Assembly (NCBI GenBank): GCA_964385045.1
Contig: CAYLNM010000074.1
Span: 1 to 21,526, forward strand
DNA: 21,526 nucleotides
Direction of reading: 5' to 3'
From: CAYLNM01 sp964385045
GTDB taxonomy: Bacteria; Planctomycetota; Phycisphaerae; Phycisphaerales; SM1A02
Shown: in pieces, positions 6,794 through 13,557 of the stretch
Numbering within the stretch: the stretch's first letter is position 1
How the letters are laid out: every line of letters starts with the position of its first letter
Program-made: the position numbers and the translations under genes
The notes under the pieces: model-generated
Database searches by the model: none
Seen by the model: only the letters and a program-made list of their open reading frames with translations
What the model was told of the DNA's origin: nothing

Positions 6794-7417
6794 ATGAGCA
6801 ACGAGACCCCGACCATCCCCGCCGAGCCGCGCGAGCGCGTCGGCAGCCGGTACGCCCAGCGGCTTCGCAAGTCGGGCCGCCTGCCCGCGGTGGTGTACGG
6901 CCACAAGCAGGATCCCGTCGCGATCAGCGTCGATGCGAAGGCGACGCTGCAGATGCTCGAGCACGGCTCGCGCGTCTTCACCCTCGACGTCACCGGCGGC
7001 GAGACCGAGACGGTCCTCGTCAAGGACCTGCAGTTCGGCTACCTCGGCGACAACGTCGTGCACATCGACTTCGCCCGCGTGGACCTCAACGAGGAGGTCA
7101 CGGTGAACGTGCCGCTGAAGTTCGTCGGCACGCCTCCGGAGGCGAAGAAGTCCGGCTCCGTGGTCCAGACCGACGCCACCGAGATCCCGGTGACGACCAC
7201 CGTGTCCCGCATCCCGGAGGAGATCCGGATCGAGCTCGACGAGATGGAGGGCACCACGCTGACCGCCGGCGAGATCGAGCTGCCCGCGGGCTGCACCCTC
7301 GCCGAGGACGGCTCGATCCCGATCATCTCGATCAGCTTCGTGGCCGCCGAGGCCGAGGGCGAGGAGGTCGAGGTCGGCGGCGACGAGGCCCCGGAGCGCA
7401 TCGGCGGCGAGGACTGA
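6794..7417 (+). CDS. rplY: 50S ribosomal protein L25/general stress protein Ctc
   Basis: L25 binds 5S rRNA in the large subunit. The 207-residue protein has the long two-domain (CTC/TL5) form. The 5S-binding domain spans about residues 10-95 (GSRYAQRLRKSGRLPAVVYG, TVLVKDLQFGYLGDNVVHIDFARV). A beta-rich C-terminal domain (VTVNVPLKFVGTPPEAKKSG to about 190) and an acidic Glu/Gly tail follow. I chose ATG 6794 because AAGGA lies 7 nt upstream; an in-frame ATG at 6779 would place that Shine-Dalgarno inside the coding region. Its stop overlaps the pth start (TGATG). Neighbouring pth is a frequent partner. Confidence 0.94.
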   Translation: MSNETPTIPAEPRERVGSRYAQRLRKSGRLPAVVYGHKQDPVAISVDAKATLQMLEHGSRVFTLDVTGGETETVLVKDLQFGYLGDNVVHIDFARVDLNEEVTVNVPLKFVGTPPEAKKSGSVVQTDATEIPVTTTVSRIPEEIRIELDEMEGTTLTAGEIELPAGCTLAEDGSIPIISISFVAAEAEGEEVEVGGDEAPERIGGED

Positions 7418-7992
7418 TGAAGCTCGTCGTCGGCCTCGGCAACCCGGGTCCCGCCTACGAGGGCACGCGGCACAACGTCGGCTTCGACGTGGTCGCGCGG
7501 CTCGCGCGGCGGCATGCCCCCGGCGAGACCGCCCGGACGAAGTTCCACGCGGTCGTGATCGAGGCCCTGGTCGACGTCGAGAAGGTCCTGCTCCTGCAGC
7601 CCACCACGTTCATGAACCTCTCCGGCACGTCCGTCGCCGAGGCGATGCGCTTCTACAAGCTCTCGCCCGAGGAGGACCTGCTGGTGATCGTGGACGACGT
7701 GGCCCTGCCGTGCGGCCAGATCCGGCTTCGCCCGAGCGGCGGTGCCGGCGGCCACAACGGGCTGTCGGACATCCAGCGGAAGCTCGGCACCGACGCCTAT
7801 CCGCGACTGCGGATCGGCATCGACCGACCGGGCGAGATCCCGCAGAAGGACTACGTCCTCGGCAAGTTCCGTCCCGACCAGCGCGAGCCGGTCGAGGCCG
7901 CCTGCGACGAGGCGGCCGAGGCGGCGGCCTGCTGGATCGCCGAGGGCCTGTCCACCGCCATGAATCGATTCAACCGAAAGCAGACGGCCTGA
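7417..7992 (+). CDS. pth: Peptidyl-tRNA hydrolase
   Basis: It cleaves peptidyl-tRNA released by drop-off, recycling tRNA. The 191-residue protein is of normal length. It keeps the active-site set: Asn9 (GLGNPG), catalytic His19 (RHNVGF), Asn67 (MNLSG), Asp93 (VDDVALP) and Asn113/114 (GGHNGL). These correspond to Asn10, His20, Asn68, Asp93 and Asn114 of the E. coli enzyme. It starts within the rplY stop codon (TGATG, 7415-7419), so translation is likely coupled. The D-to-A change in VDDVALP (family usually DDLDLP) is tolerated variation rather than loss. Confidence 0.96.
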   Translation: MKLVVGLGNPGPAYEGTRHNVGFDVVARLARRHAPGETARTKFHAVVIEALVDVEKVLLLQPTTFMNLSGTSVAEAMRFYKLSPEEDLLVIVDDVALPCGQIRLRPSGGAGGHNGLSDIQRKLGTDAYPRLRIGIDRPGEIPQKDYVLGKFRPDQREPVEAACDEAAEAAACWIAEGLSTAMNRFNRKQTA

Positions 7993-7998
7993 GCCGTC

Positions 7999-8039
7999 GG
8001 GGCCCCGAGGGGCTCGTCACGGCCCCATCGAGGGGCCCC
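7999..8039 (+). promoter_or_regulatory. Stem-loop between pth and rpsF
   Basis: GGGGCCCC at 7999-8006 pairs with GGGGCCCC at 8032-8039, and inside them GGGGC 8009-8013 pairs with GCCCC 8022-8026. The 2-by-5 internal loop is asymmetric and the terminal loop has 8 nt. It ends 12 nt before the rpsF start and could be a terminator/attenuator, or a ribosomal-protein feedback site like the S6:S18 leader elements known upstream of rpsF; the defining details of that motif were not confirmed. Confidence 0.45.
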
Positions 8040-8051
8040 AGCCGGAAACCA

Positions 8052-8636
8052 ATGTCCATGAGCGACACCCGCAACCAGTACGAGGGCCTGTTCCTCTTCC
8101 CGCAGTCGGCCGCGTCCAATCTGAAGGAGGCCGCCGACCACGTCCAGAGCCTGCTCGACCGGGCGGAGGCCGAGGTCCTCGCCTTCTCCAAGTGGGACGA
8201 GCGCCGCCTGGCCTACGAGATCGCCGGCAACAAGCGCGGCGTCTACTTCCTGACCTACTTCAAGGCCGACCCGCAGAGGATGGAGCGGCTCGAGCGGGAC
8301 TGCAATCTCTCCGAGCAGCTGCTCCGCTTCATGTGCGTCCGGGCGGACACGGTCCCGGCCGAGGTCATCGAGGCCGCCGACGGACGCGACACGCTCGCCG
8401 ACGAGATCCGCCTCCGCGGCGAGAAGGAGGACAAGGGCCGCGGCGGCCGCGAGCGCGCCCGCGTGGTGGACGCGGCGACCCGGGCCGAGGAGGAGCGGAA
8501 GGCCGCCGAGGCGAAGAAGGCCGAGGAGGGCGGGGCGCCGGCCGGCGGCGACGGCGCGCCCGAGGGCGACGCCGGGAAGTCCGGCGACGCCGAAGCGAAG
8601 ACGCCCGCTCCCGCCGAGGCCACGGCCTCGGAGTGA
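8052..8636 (+). CDS. rpsF: 30S ribosomal protein S6 with long charged tail
   Basis: S6 binds 16S rRNA as a complex with S18 in the 30S platform. The S6 fold covers about residues 8-105 of 194: YEGLFLFPQSAASNLKEAADHV, SKWDERRLAYEIAGNKRGVYFLTYFKAD, MERLERDCNLSEQLLRFMCVRAD. The remaining 85 or so residues are a Lys/Glu/Ala/Gly-rich tail, first Arg/Glu helical, then low complexity; common S6 proteins are 95-135 residues. GGAAA precedes ATG 8052 by a few bases, and ATG 8058 is an alternative start. It probably ends the glmU-prs-rplY-pth-rpsF operon. rpsR is not nearby. Confidence 0.94.
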   Translation: MSMSDTRNQYEGLFLFPQSAASNLKEAADHVQSLLDRAEAEVLAFSKWDERRLAYEIAGNKRGVYFLTYFKADPQRMERLERDCNLSEQLLRFMCVRADTVPAEVIEAADGRDTLADEIRLRGEKEDKGRGGRERARVVDAATRAEEERKAAEAKKAEEGGAPAGGDGAPEGDAGKSGDAEAKTPAPAEATASE

Positions 8637-9029
8637 TCTCCCGGCCTCCCGGCCTCCCGGCCGCGCGGCCGCGCGGCACCGCGACCGCGGGGTCGTGCGG
8701 CCCCGCGGGAGCCGTCCGCCCCTCGGCCGCGCGGACGCTCGCCGGTCCGCCCCGTCCGTCCGCGCCGCGTGCGCGGCCGCGGGGCCGGCCGCGCGCGCCC
8801 CGCTCGCCGCGGAGGGGGGGATGGCGACGTCCCCGGCCGGGCCGTGGATCGACTGACGCGCGCCTGTCAGCCACCGCCGGAATTTCGGCCGCCGCCGCCG
8901 GCCGGGCCACGATGACCGCGTAGGCTGGGTGTCCGAACGGAACCCGCACGTCGGCCGCGTGGCCACGGCGGGGTTCCCGGGGAAGGGCGGGCGGAAGGAT
9001 CCGCGCCGCCGCCGGTCAGAGGAGCGACG
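8637..9029. other. Gene-free spacer between rpsF and ssb
   Basis: These 393 bases, where rpsR might be expected, contain no S18-like or other convincing gene. They start with micro-repeats: three TCCCGGCC units (8639-8662) and two GCGCGGC-type units (8663-8678). A hairpin follows at 8685-8708. Further on, CTGAC (8853-8857) and GTCAG (8866-8870) form an inverted repeat, the only A/T-rich patch (AATTTC) lies at 8881-8886, and TAGGCT at 8921-8926 could be a -10 element for ssb, without a clear -35 partner. Confidence 0.5.
8685..8708 (+). terminator. Possible terminator hairpin after rpsF
   Basis: CCGCGGGG (8685-8692) and CCCCGCGG (8701-8708) are perfect complements around an 8-nt loop, about 50 bp after the rpsF stop. 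No T-tract follows, so this is a GC-hairpin terminator candidate only. Confidence 0.4.
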
Positions 9030-9461
9030 ATGGGCAATCTCAACAAGGTGATGCTGATGGGCCGCCTGACCCGCGACGTGGAGGTCCGGGCCACTCCGAG
9101 CGGCCAGGAGGTCGCGGTATTCGGCCTCGCGATCAATCGGGTCTACTACGTCGGCGAGCCCGGCAACCGCGAGAAGCGCGAGGAGACCACCTTCGTGGAC
9201 TGCGAGCTCTGGGGCCGCCGGGCCCAGGCCCTCTCGAGCTACACGTCCAAGGGCTCGCCGATCTTCATCGAGGGACGCCTGAAGCTCGACAGCTGGGAGG
9301 ACCGCCAGACGGGCCAGAAGCGGTCCAAGCTGCTCGTCTCCGTCGAGAACTTCGAGTTCATCGGCGGCCGCGGGGGCGGCCACGAGACCAGCGTCGAGCG
9401 CGGAGGAGGTCAGGCAGCGGTGTCGGCGGACGCCATCCCCGCCGACGACATCCCGTTCTGA
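9030..9461 (+). CDS. ssb: Single-stranded DNA-binding protein
   Basis: SSB coats single-stranded DNA during replication, recombination and repair. The 143-residue protein has a full OB-fold (residues 1 to about 112): MGNLNKVMLMGRLTRDVEVR, VAVFGLAINR, ETTFVDCELWGRRAQ, YTSKGSPIFIEGRLKLDSWEDRQTG. A short Gly-rich linker and the acidic tip DDIPF, which recruits partner proteins, complete it. The linker is shorter than in E. coli SSB (178 residues). The start is fixed by AGAGGAG 5 nt upstream. It sits alone between two gaps of roughly 300-400 bp instead of between rpsF and rpsR. Confidence 0.97.
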   Translation: MGNLNKVMLMGRLTRDVEVRATPSGQEVAVFGLAINRVYYVGEPGNREKREETTFVDCELWGRRAQALSSYTSKGSPIFIEGRLKLDSWEDRQTGQKRSKLLVSVENFEFIGGRGGGHETSVERGGGQAAVSADAIPADDIPF

Positions 9462-9542
9462 CCACGGAACCGAGTACACGGCAGTGACGCCGGCTCCGGC
9501 CCGGCCCGGACGGCCCCGGCCGCTCGGGCCGGATCGGGGCGG

Positions 9543-9589
9543 CTGCCGCTGCGCCGGGCCGCCGGAGCTTCGGGGCCGCCGGCCGGCAG
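9543..9589 (+). terminator. Possible hairpin terminator after ssb
   Basis: CTGCCG (9543-9548) pairs with CGGCAG (9584-9589), enclosing further GC self-complementarity (CCGCCGG-type repeats). It lies about 80 bp after ssb and 25 bp before the rplI promoter. No T-tract is present, so the call is weak. Confidence 0.3.
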
Positions 9590-9614
9590 GGCGGAGACCA
9601 CGCTCCGCGCGGCT

Positions 9615-9643
9615 TTGGGCGGCGTCCAGGACGGTGCTACACT
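9615..9643 (+). promoter_or_regulatory. Sigma-70-type promoter of rplI
   Basis: TTGGGC (9615-9620) and TACACT (9638-9643) are separated by 17 bp, predicting a transcript start near 9650 and a 5' leader of about 110 nt before rplI. The -10 hexamer is identical to that of the tRNA-Gln unit. It suggests that rplI is transcribed independently of ssb. Confidence 0.6.
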
Positions 9644-9759
9644 GTCCGGCTCGCGCCGCCGATCGGACTCGGTGGCCAACCGCTGGGGCGTTCGTCTCCC
9701 GGAAGGGGAGTCCGGCCGCTCCTAACTTCCCGCGGCCCGGCCGCGAAAGGACAGCCCTC

Positions 9760-10371
9760 ATGCCCCGCACCATCGAGCTCCTGCTCCTCGAGAACGTCGA
9801 GAACTTCGGCATCGTCGGCGACGTGGTCCGCGTCAAGCCGGGTCACGCCCGCAACTACCTCCTGCCGATGCAGCTCGCCGAGTTCCCCACCGAGGAGAAG
9901 ATCGAGGCCCTCAAGGAGGCCCGCGCCAAGGCCCGGGCCGAGGTCGAGGCCCAGCGGGCGGCACAGCAGGCGCTCATCGAGAAGCTCGAGGGCGTCACCG
10001 TCACGCTCGTGCGCTCCTGCAACGACCGCGGCATCCTGTACGGGTCGGTGACCCAGCGGGACATCTCCGACGCCCTGAACGACGCGGGCTACGACACGGA
10101 CACCCGCTCGATCCGGCTCGCCAACGCGATCCGCCGCGTCGGGGAGTACCCCGTCCCGGTCCAGTTCGACAAGGAGCTGCGGGCCGAGATCAGCGTCGTC
10201 GTCGAGCCCGACACCCCGCTCGAGGAGCGAGAGGAGATGGAGTTCGACGACGAGGGCAACCTCATCGAGAAGCCGAAGCCCCAGCCGGCCGCCACGGCGG
10301 CGGACGAGGGCAGCGCCGCGACGGAGAAGCCCGCCGCGGGAGCGAGCGAGTCCGCTCCCGCCGCCGGCTGA
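9760..10371 (+). CDS. rplI: 50S ribosomal protein L9 with C-terminal extension
   Basis: L9 binds 23S rRNA at the base of the L1 stalk. The N-terminal domain (residues 1-45) shows the family signature GIVGDVVRVKPGHARNYLLP, and a long connecting helix (50-75) leads to the C-terminal domain (VTVTLVRSCNDRGILYGSVTQRDISDAL to about 150). The protein has 203 residues; typical L9 has about 150. The extra 50 are an acidic then Ala/Pro/Glu-rich tail, probably disordered. The start is ATG 9760, after AAAGG at 9746-9750, although the frame is open much further upstream. It has its own promoter at 9615 and a strong hairpin after the stop. The usual rpsR neighbour is absent. Confidence 0.95.
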   Translation: MPRTIELLLLENVENFGIVGDVVRVKPGHARNYLLPMQLAEFPTEEKIEALKEARAKARAEVEAQRAAQQALIEKLEGVTVTLVRSCNDRGILYGSVTQRDISDALNDAGYDTDTRSIRLANAIRRVGEYPVPVQFDKELRAEISVVVEPDTPLEEREEMEFDDEGNLIEKPKPQPAATAADEGSAATEKPAAGASESAPAAG

Positions 10372-10403
10372 GTCCGGCCGCGCCGCCATCCGACGTCCAC
10401 CCC

Positions 10404-10435
10404 CCGACGGCCCGCCCCCTCGAGCGGGCCGTCGG
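10404..10435 (+). terminator. Hairpin terminator after rplI
   Basis: A perfect 12-bp stem forms between CCGACGGCCCGC (10404-10415) and GCGGGCCGTCGG (10424-10435), with an 8-nt loop. It lies 33 bp after the rplI stop. A smaller hairpin, GCCCG-T-CGGGC, follows at 10435-10445. No T-tract follows, which is common for terminators in GC-rich genomes. Confidence 0.55.
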
Positions 10436-10540
10436 CCCGTCGGGCGGGGGCCGCGGGCCCGGCGCCGGGATCGAGTGGGGGCCGGACCGCCGCGATCGCC
10501 GCGATCGCCACGGCGCGGCGGACGACGAACGGAGGCCTCG

Positions 10541-11377
10541 GTGCGACTCCACCGCTTCACGACCGGCACGGCACTGCTCGCCCGGGCGGGCGAGTTCCTC
10601 GAGACCCGTGAGCTGGACCGCGAGTTCGTGGCGGGCGTCGCGGCCGCGCATTCGGAGCCGCTCGACCCCCCGTGCGGCTTCTTCCTCGCGACCGACGCCG
10701 CCGGGCGGCCGCGGGCGGCCCTGGTCCGCACGATGCCGCGGGTGCTCGGCGGCACCGGGATCGACGAGGCCGCGGTGCGGGATCTCGCGGGCGTCGTGGC
10801 GGCCGAGCTTCTGGACGGTCCGGCCGCGCCCGACCGACTCTTCGCGCCCGCGGCCGTCGCGGCCGCCGTCGCGGAGGCGTGGGGGGCCCGCGGCGGGACG
10901 ACCGCCGAGCGCATGGCCGTCGCGGGCTACCGGCTCGCGACGCCGCGCGAGCCCGCCCCCGGACCCGGACGGTGCGCGCCGTTCGGGGAGCGGCACCTCG
11001 AGCTGCTGCTCGCGTGGTCGGAGGCGTTCGGCCACGAGACCGGGCTCGCGGACGAGCGACCGGCCCCCGCGACGGTCGCCGGCTGGATCTCGGAGGGGCG
11101 GGTGCACGGCTGGTGGGTCGACGGCGAGCCCGTGGCCGCGACGCTCCTCGCCCGCGAGACGCCCCGCACCTGCACGCTGACGTTCGTCTGGACGCCCGCC
11201 GAGCACCGGCGCCGCGGGCACGCCGCGAGACTCGTGGCCACGCTCGGCCGCCGCATCGTGGACGAGGGCCGTACGCCCGTCCTCTTCGCCGACCGCGCGT
11301 ACGAACCGTCCAACGCCCTCTACCGCGGGCTCGGCTACGAGGTCGTGGGGTGCTGGCGCACGCTGCAGCTCGCGTGA
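10541..11377 (+). CDS. GNAT-family N-acetyltransferase
   Basis: GNAT enzymes transfer an acetyl group from acetyl-CoA to an amine; the acceptor here is unknown. The protein has 278 residues. The C-terminal half (about 145-278) carries the fold: the acetyl-CoA pyrophosphate loop HRRRGHAARLVATL (222-235; RxxGxA type), LTFVWTP on the preceding strand, and the C-terminal PSNALYRGLGYEVVGCWRTL (256-275). The N-terminal half (1-130) resembles a degenerate second GNAT-like domain without a CoA loop, an arrangement seen in YjdJ/FR47-like proteins; this is inference. GTG 10541 is chosen as the start because GGAGG (10531-10535) lies 5 nt upstream. It is preceded by the rplI terminator and is probably monocistronic. 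Confidence 0.82.
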   Translation: MRLHRFTTGTALLARAGEFLETRELDREFVAGVAAAHSEPLDPPCGFFLATDAAGRPRAALVRTMPRVLGGTGIDEAAVRDLAGVVAAELLDGPAAPDRLFAPAAVAAAVAEAWGARGGTTAERMAVAGYRLATPREPAPGPGRCAPFGERHLELLLAWSEAFGHETGLADERPAPATVAGWISEGRVHGWWVDGEPVAATLLARETPRTCTLTFVWTPAEHRRRGHAARLVATLGRRIVDEGRTPVLFADRAYEPSNALYRGLGYEVVGCWRTLQLA

Positions 11378-11684
11378 GCCGCGGGCGGTCGCGTCGATGG
11401 GGCCGCCCGTCGCATCCCGGTCGACGGTGATCGCCCACGCGGCATGATCCGCGGTGGGGCTCGTCGTGCGGACCGGGCTGGGGACCGGGCTGGGGACCGG
11501 GCCGCGGACCGAGCTGCGAACCGGGGTGGGGGCCGGGCTGGAGGCCGAGGCGCGGCCGCGCCCGCACTAGACTGCGAGCCCGCCGCGGCGACCGTCGGCG
11601 GTCGCCGCCGGGCCGAGTCGGCCCGACCGCGCCGCGCGACCCCGCCCGCCGTCATCCGCCACCATCGCCTCGGACGCCCCACGC
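11378..11684. other. Gene-free spacer with 12-bp tandem repeat and weak promoter-like site
   Basis: No convincing gene. A 7-bp hairpin, CGGGCGG (11382-11388) with CCGCCCG (11403-11409), may end the GNAT transcript. The 12-bp repeat occupies 11468-11551. TAGACT at 11568-11573 could be the -10 element for the hydrolase gene, but no -35 is evident. Confidence 0.5.
11468..11551. repeat. Seven degenerate copies of a 12-bp tandem repeat
   Basis: Units close to GGGGACCGGGCT run head-to-tail from 11468, at 11480, 11492, 11504, 11516, 11528 and 11540. The second and third copies differ at one base; the last copies are more diverged. Since 12 bp is four codons, any frame through it reads as a tetrapeptide repeat, but no start and ribosome-binding site support translation. 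It lies between the GNAT and hydrolase genes, just before the hydrolase's likely -10 site. Confidence 0.85.
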
Positions 11685-12386
11685 ATGAACCTCGACCACC
11701 GCCACCTCGAGCCCTCCTCGCCGTCCGAGCGCCCGCCACTGCTGGTGCTGCTGCACGGCTACGGCGCGAACATGGACGACCTGCTCACGCTCGGCCCGAT
11801 GCTCGACCCGCGGCTGCGGGTGGTCGCGGCCCAGGCCCCGGTCGACCTCGGCCGCTTCGGACTCCCGGGCGGCCGCGCCTGGTTCAACCTGATGATGACG
11901 CCCGAGGGCCTCGACTTCGACCGGGCCGAGGCGGAGCAGGCGGCCGACGCCGCCGCGGAGTTCGTGCGCTCGGCCCGCGAGACCTGGCCGAGCGATCCCG
12001 ACCGCACCTACGTCCTCGGCTTCAGCCAGGGGGCGATGATGGCCCACGCGATGGTGCTGCGGGCCTCGGCGTCGCTCGCGGGCGCCATGTGCTGCAGCGG
12101 CCGCATGATCGAGTCGCTCTTCGACGACCGCACCGACCGGCCGCACCTGAAGGACCTGCCGCTCTTCGTCTCGCACGGCCGGCTCGACGACGTGATCCCG
12201 GTCGCGAGCGGACGGGCCATCCGCGACTGGTACGCCCGCACCGAGGCCCGGGTCGACTACCACGAGTACGAGATGGGCCACGGCATCGGTCCCGAGTGCC
12301 TCGAGGATCTCCGGAGCTGGATCCGGGCGCGGCTCGCCGAACCGTCGCCGCGGGCCGCGGGCGCGGGCGACACCGGCGACGCCTGA
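11685..12386 (+). CDS. Phospholipase/carboxylesterase-type alpha/beta hydrolase
   Basis: This is a cytoplasmic serine esterase of the carboxylesterase/acyl-protein thioesterase-like family; the substrate is not predictable. The 233 residues include the oxyanion-hole motif LLHGYGAN (22-29), the nucleophile elbow GFSQG with Ser114, the acid Asp168 in HGRLDDVIP, and His199 in EMGHGI, a complete triad. AWFNLMMTPEGLDF near 65-78 matches the lid region of this family. No signal peptide is present. No Shine-Dalgarno precedes ATG 11685; the start is chosen because the frame shows family similarity soon after. A short Gly/Asp-rich tail ends it. folE2 follows 280 bp later. Confidence 0.88.
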   Translation: MNLDHRHLEPSSPSERPPLLVLLHGYGANMDDLLTLGPMLDPRLRVVAAQAPVDLGRFGLPGGRAWFNLMMTPEGLDFDRAEAEQAADAAAEFVRSARETWPSDPDRTYVLGFSQGAMMAHAMVLRASASLAGAMCCSGRMIESLFDDRTDRPHLKDLPLFVSHGRLDDVIPVASGRAIRDWYARTEARVDYHEYEMGHGIGPECLEDLRSWIRARLAEPSPRAAGAGDTGDA

Positions 12387-12665
12387 TCCCGGCGACACCG
12401 CGGGCAACCACGCCCGCGACGGCGCGGCGGGGCCGCCCCCCGCCGCGCCGCGAACCGAGTCGCGGCTGCGCCCCGAGGCCGGCGACCGGCCACCATCGGC
12501 CCCCTCCGAGGCAGGACGGGCCGCCGCGTGCGTCCCGATCGCAGGCCTACCATGGAATCCGCCACCGAACGCCGTGCGATGCCCCATGCGGCCACCCGCG
12601 TTCCGCTCGCCCCGTGCCCGCCCGTGGTCCGGCCCTCCGGGTCCCGGGACATCGAAAGGCCCGAC

Positions 12666-13505
12666 GTGTCGATCCACTCCTCCGATCCGACCTCGCTCTC
12701 CTCCGGCGACCAGGCCCTGCCCGACGTGCAGGGCCTCGCCGACCATCGCCGCGTGGCGATCGACAAGGTCGGGGTCAGCCAGGTGCGGTATCCGATCCAG
12801 CTCCGCACGCCGGCCGGCGGCCGGATGCCCGCCTCGGCCGTGATCGACATGTTCGTGTCGCTGCCCGCCGACCGGAAGGGCACGCACATGAGCCGGTTCA
12901 TGGAGGTCCTCGGCGACCACGCCCACGGCCTCGACCCGCTCAACGTCCGGGACATGTGCGCGGTGCTGCGGGAGCGGCTCGACGCCGACGACGCCTACGT
13001 CCGCATGGCGTTCACGTACTTCATCAACAAGTTCGCGCCGGTGACGCAGAAGCCGGGCCTGCTCGACTACGAGGTCGAGATCGACGCCTCGAGCCACGCG
13101 AGCCGAGACGACGTGGTGCTGACCGTCGCCGCCTCGGCCACGAGTCTCTGCCCGTGCTCGAAGGAGATCTCGGCCTTCGGCGCCCACAACCAGCGGTGCC
13201 GGATCGCCGCCTCGGTCCGCTTCGACGGCGAGCTGCTGATCGAGGACCTCGCCGAGATCCTCGAGTCCGCCGCCTCGTGCGAGGTCTACTCGGTCCTCAA
13301 GCGCCCCGACGAGAAGTTCGTCACCGAGGAGGCGTACAAGAACCCGAAGTTCGTCGAGGACATCATCCGGGACCTCGCGACCGCCCTCGACCGCGACGAG
13401 CGGATCACCTGGTTCCGCATCACGAGCGAGAACTTCGAGTCGATCCACGGTCACAACGCATACGCCGAGATCGTCCGCGACAAGCGGGATGGCGCGACGG
13501 CCTGA
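12666..13505 (+). CDS. folE2: GTP cyclohydrolase IB (FolE2)
   Basis: FolE2 converts GTP to 7,8-dihydroneopterin triphosphate, the first step of folate (and queuosine-type) pathways, and can use metals other than zinc. The 279-residue protein shows LPDVQG near residue 18, the catalytic cysteine segment SLCPCSKEIS (Cys162 and Cys164), FGAHNQRCR, ASCEVYSVLKRPDEKFVTE and NPKFVEDIIRDLA, all typical of the family. I chose GTG 12666 because GAAAGG (12654-12659) lies 6 nt upstream and the conserved region starts shortly after. ATG 12552, further upstream, would add a Pro/Arg-rich segment without family similarity. It converges on hutI with a 52-bp gap. No canonical folE (type IA) is in the window. 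Confidence 0.95.
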   Translation: MSIHSSDPTSLSSGDQALPDVQGLADHRRVAIDKVGVSQVRYPIQLRTPAGGRMPASAVIDMFVSLPADRKGTHMSRFMEVLGDHAHGLDPLNVRDMCAVLRERLDADDAYVRMAFTYFINKFAPVTQKPGLLDYEVEIDASSHASRDDVVLTVAASATSLCPCSKEISAFGAHNQRCRIAASVRFDGELLIEDLAEILESAASCEVYSVLKRPDEKFVTEEAYKNPKFVEDIIRDLATALDRDERITWFRITSENFESIHGHNAYAEIVRDKRDGATA

Positions 13506-13557
13506 CCGCCCGCCGCCGACCTCGCACGGCCGTCCTCCGCCCGCCACGTATCCGCGG

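Noticed and set aside
8877..8888. Near-palindrome around AATT upstream of ssb as a LexA/SOS box
   Set aside because: The arms match imperfectly and it fits no LexA consensus I can state for this lineage; chance is sufficient.
8637..9759. rpsR (ribosomal protein S18) expected between rpsF and rplI
   Set aside because: No frame in either gap or on either strand shows the S18 pattern; only ssb is present.
11444..11684. A coding leader peptide or N-terminal extension over the 12-bp repeat, reading as ADRA/GDRA tetrapeptides
   Set aside because: No ribosome-binding site, the frame does not join the hydrolase, and the composition is simply that of the DNA repeat.
12528..12665. An upstream start for folE2 giving about 40 more residues
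   Set aside because: The extra segment is Pro/Arg-rich without family similarity, while GTG 12666 has a good Shine-Dalgarno sequence and lies just before the conserved region.
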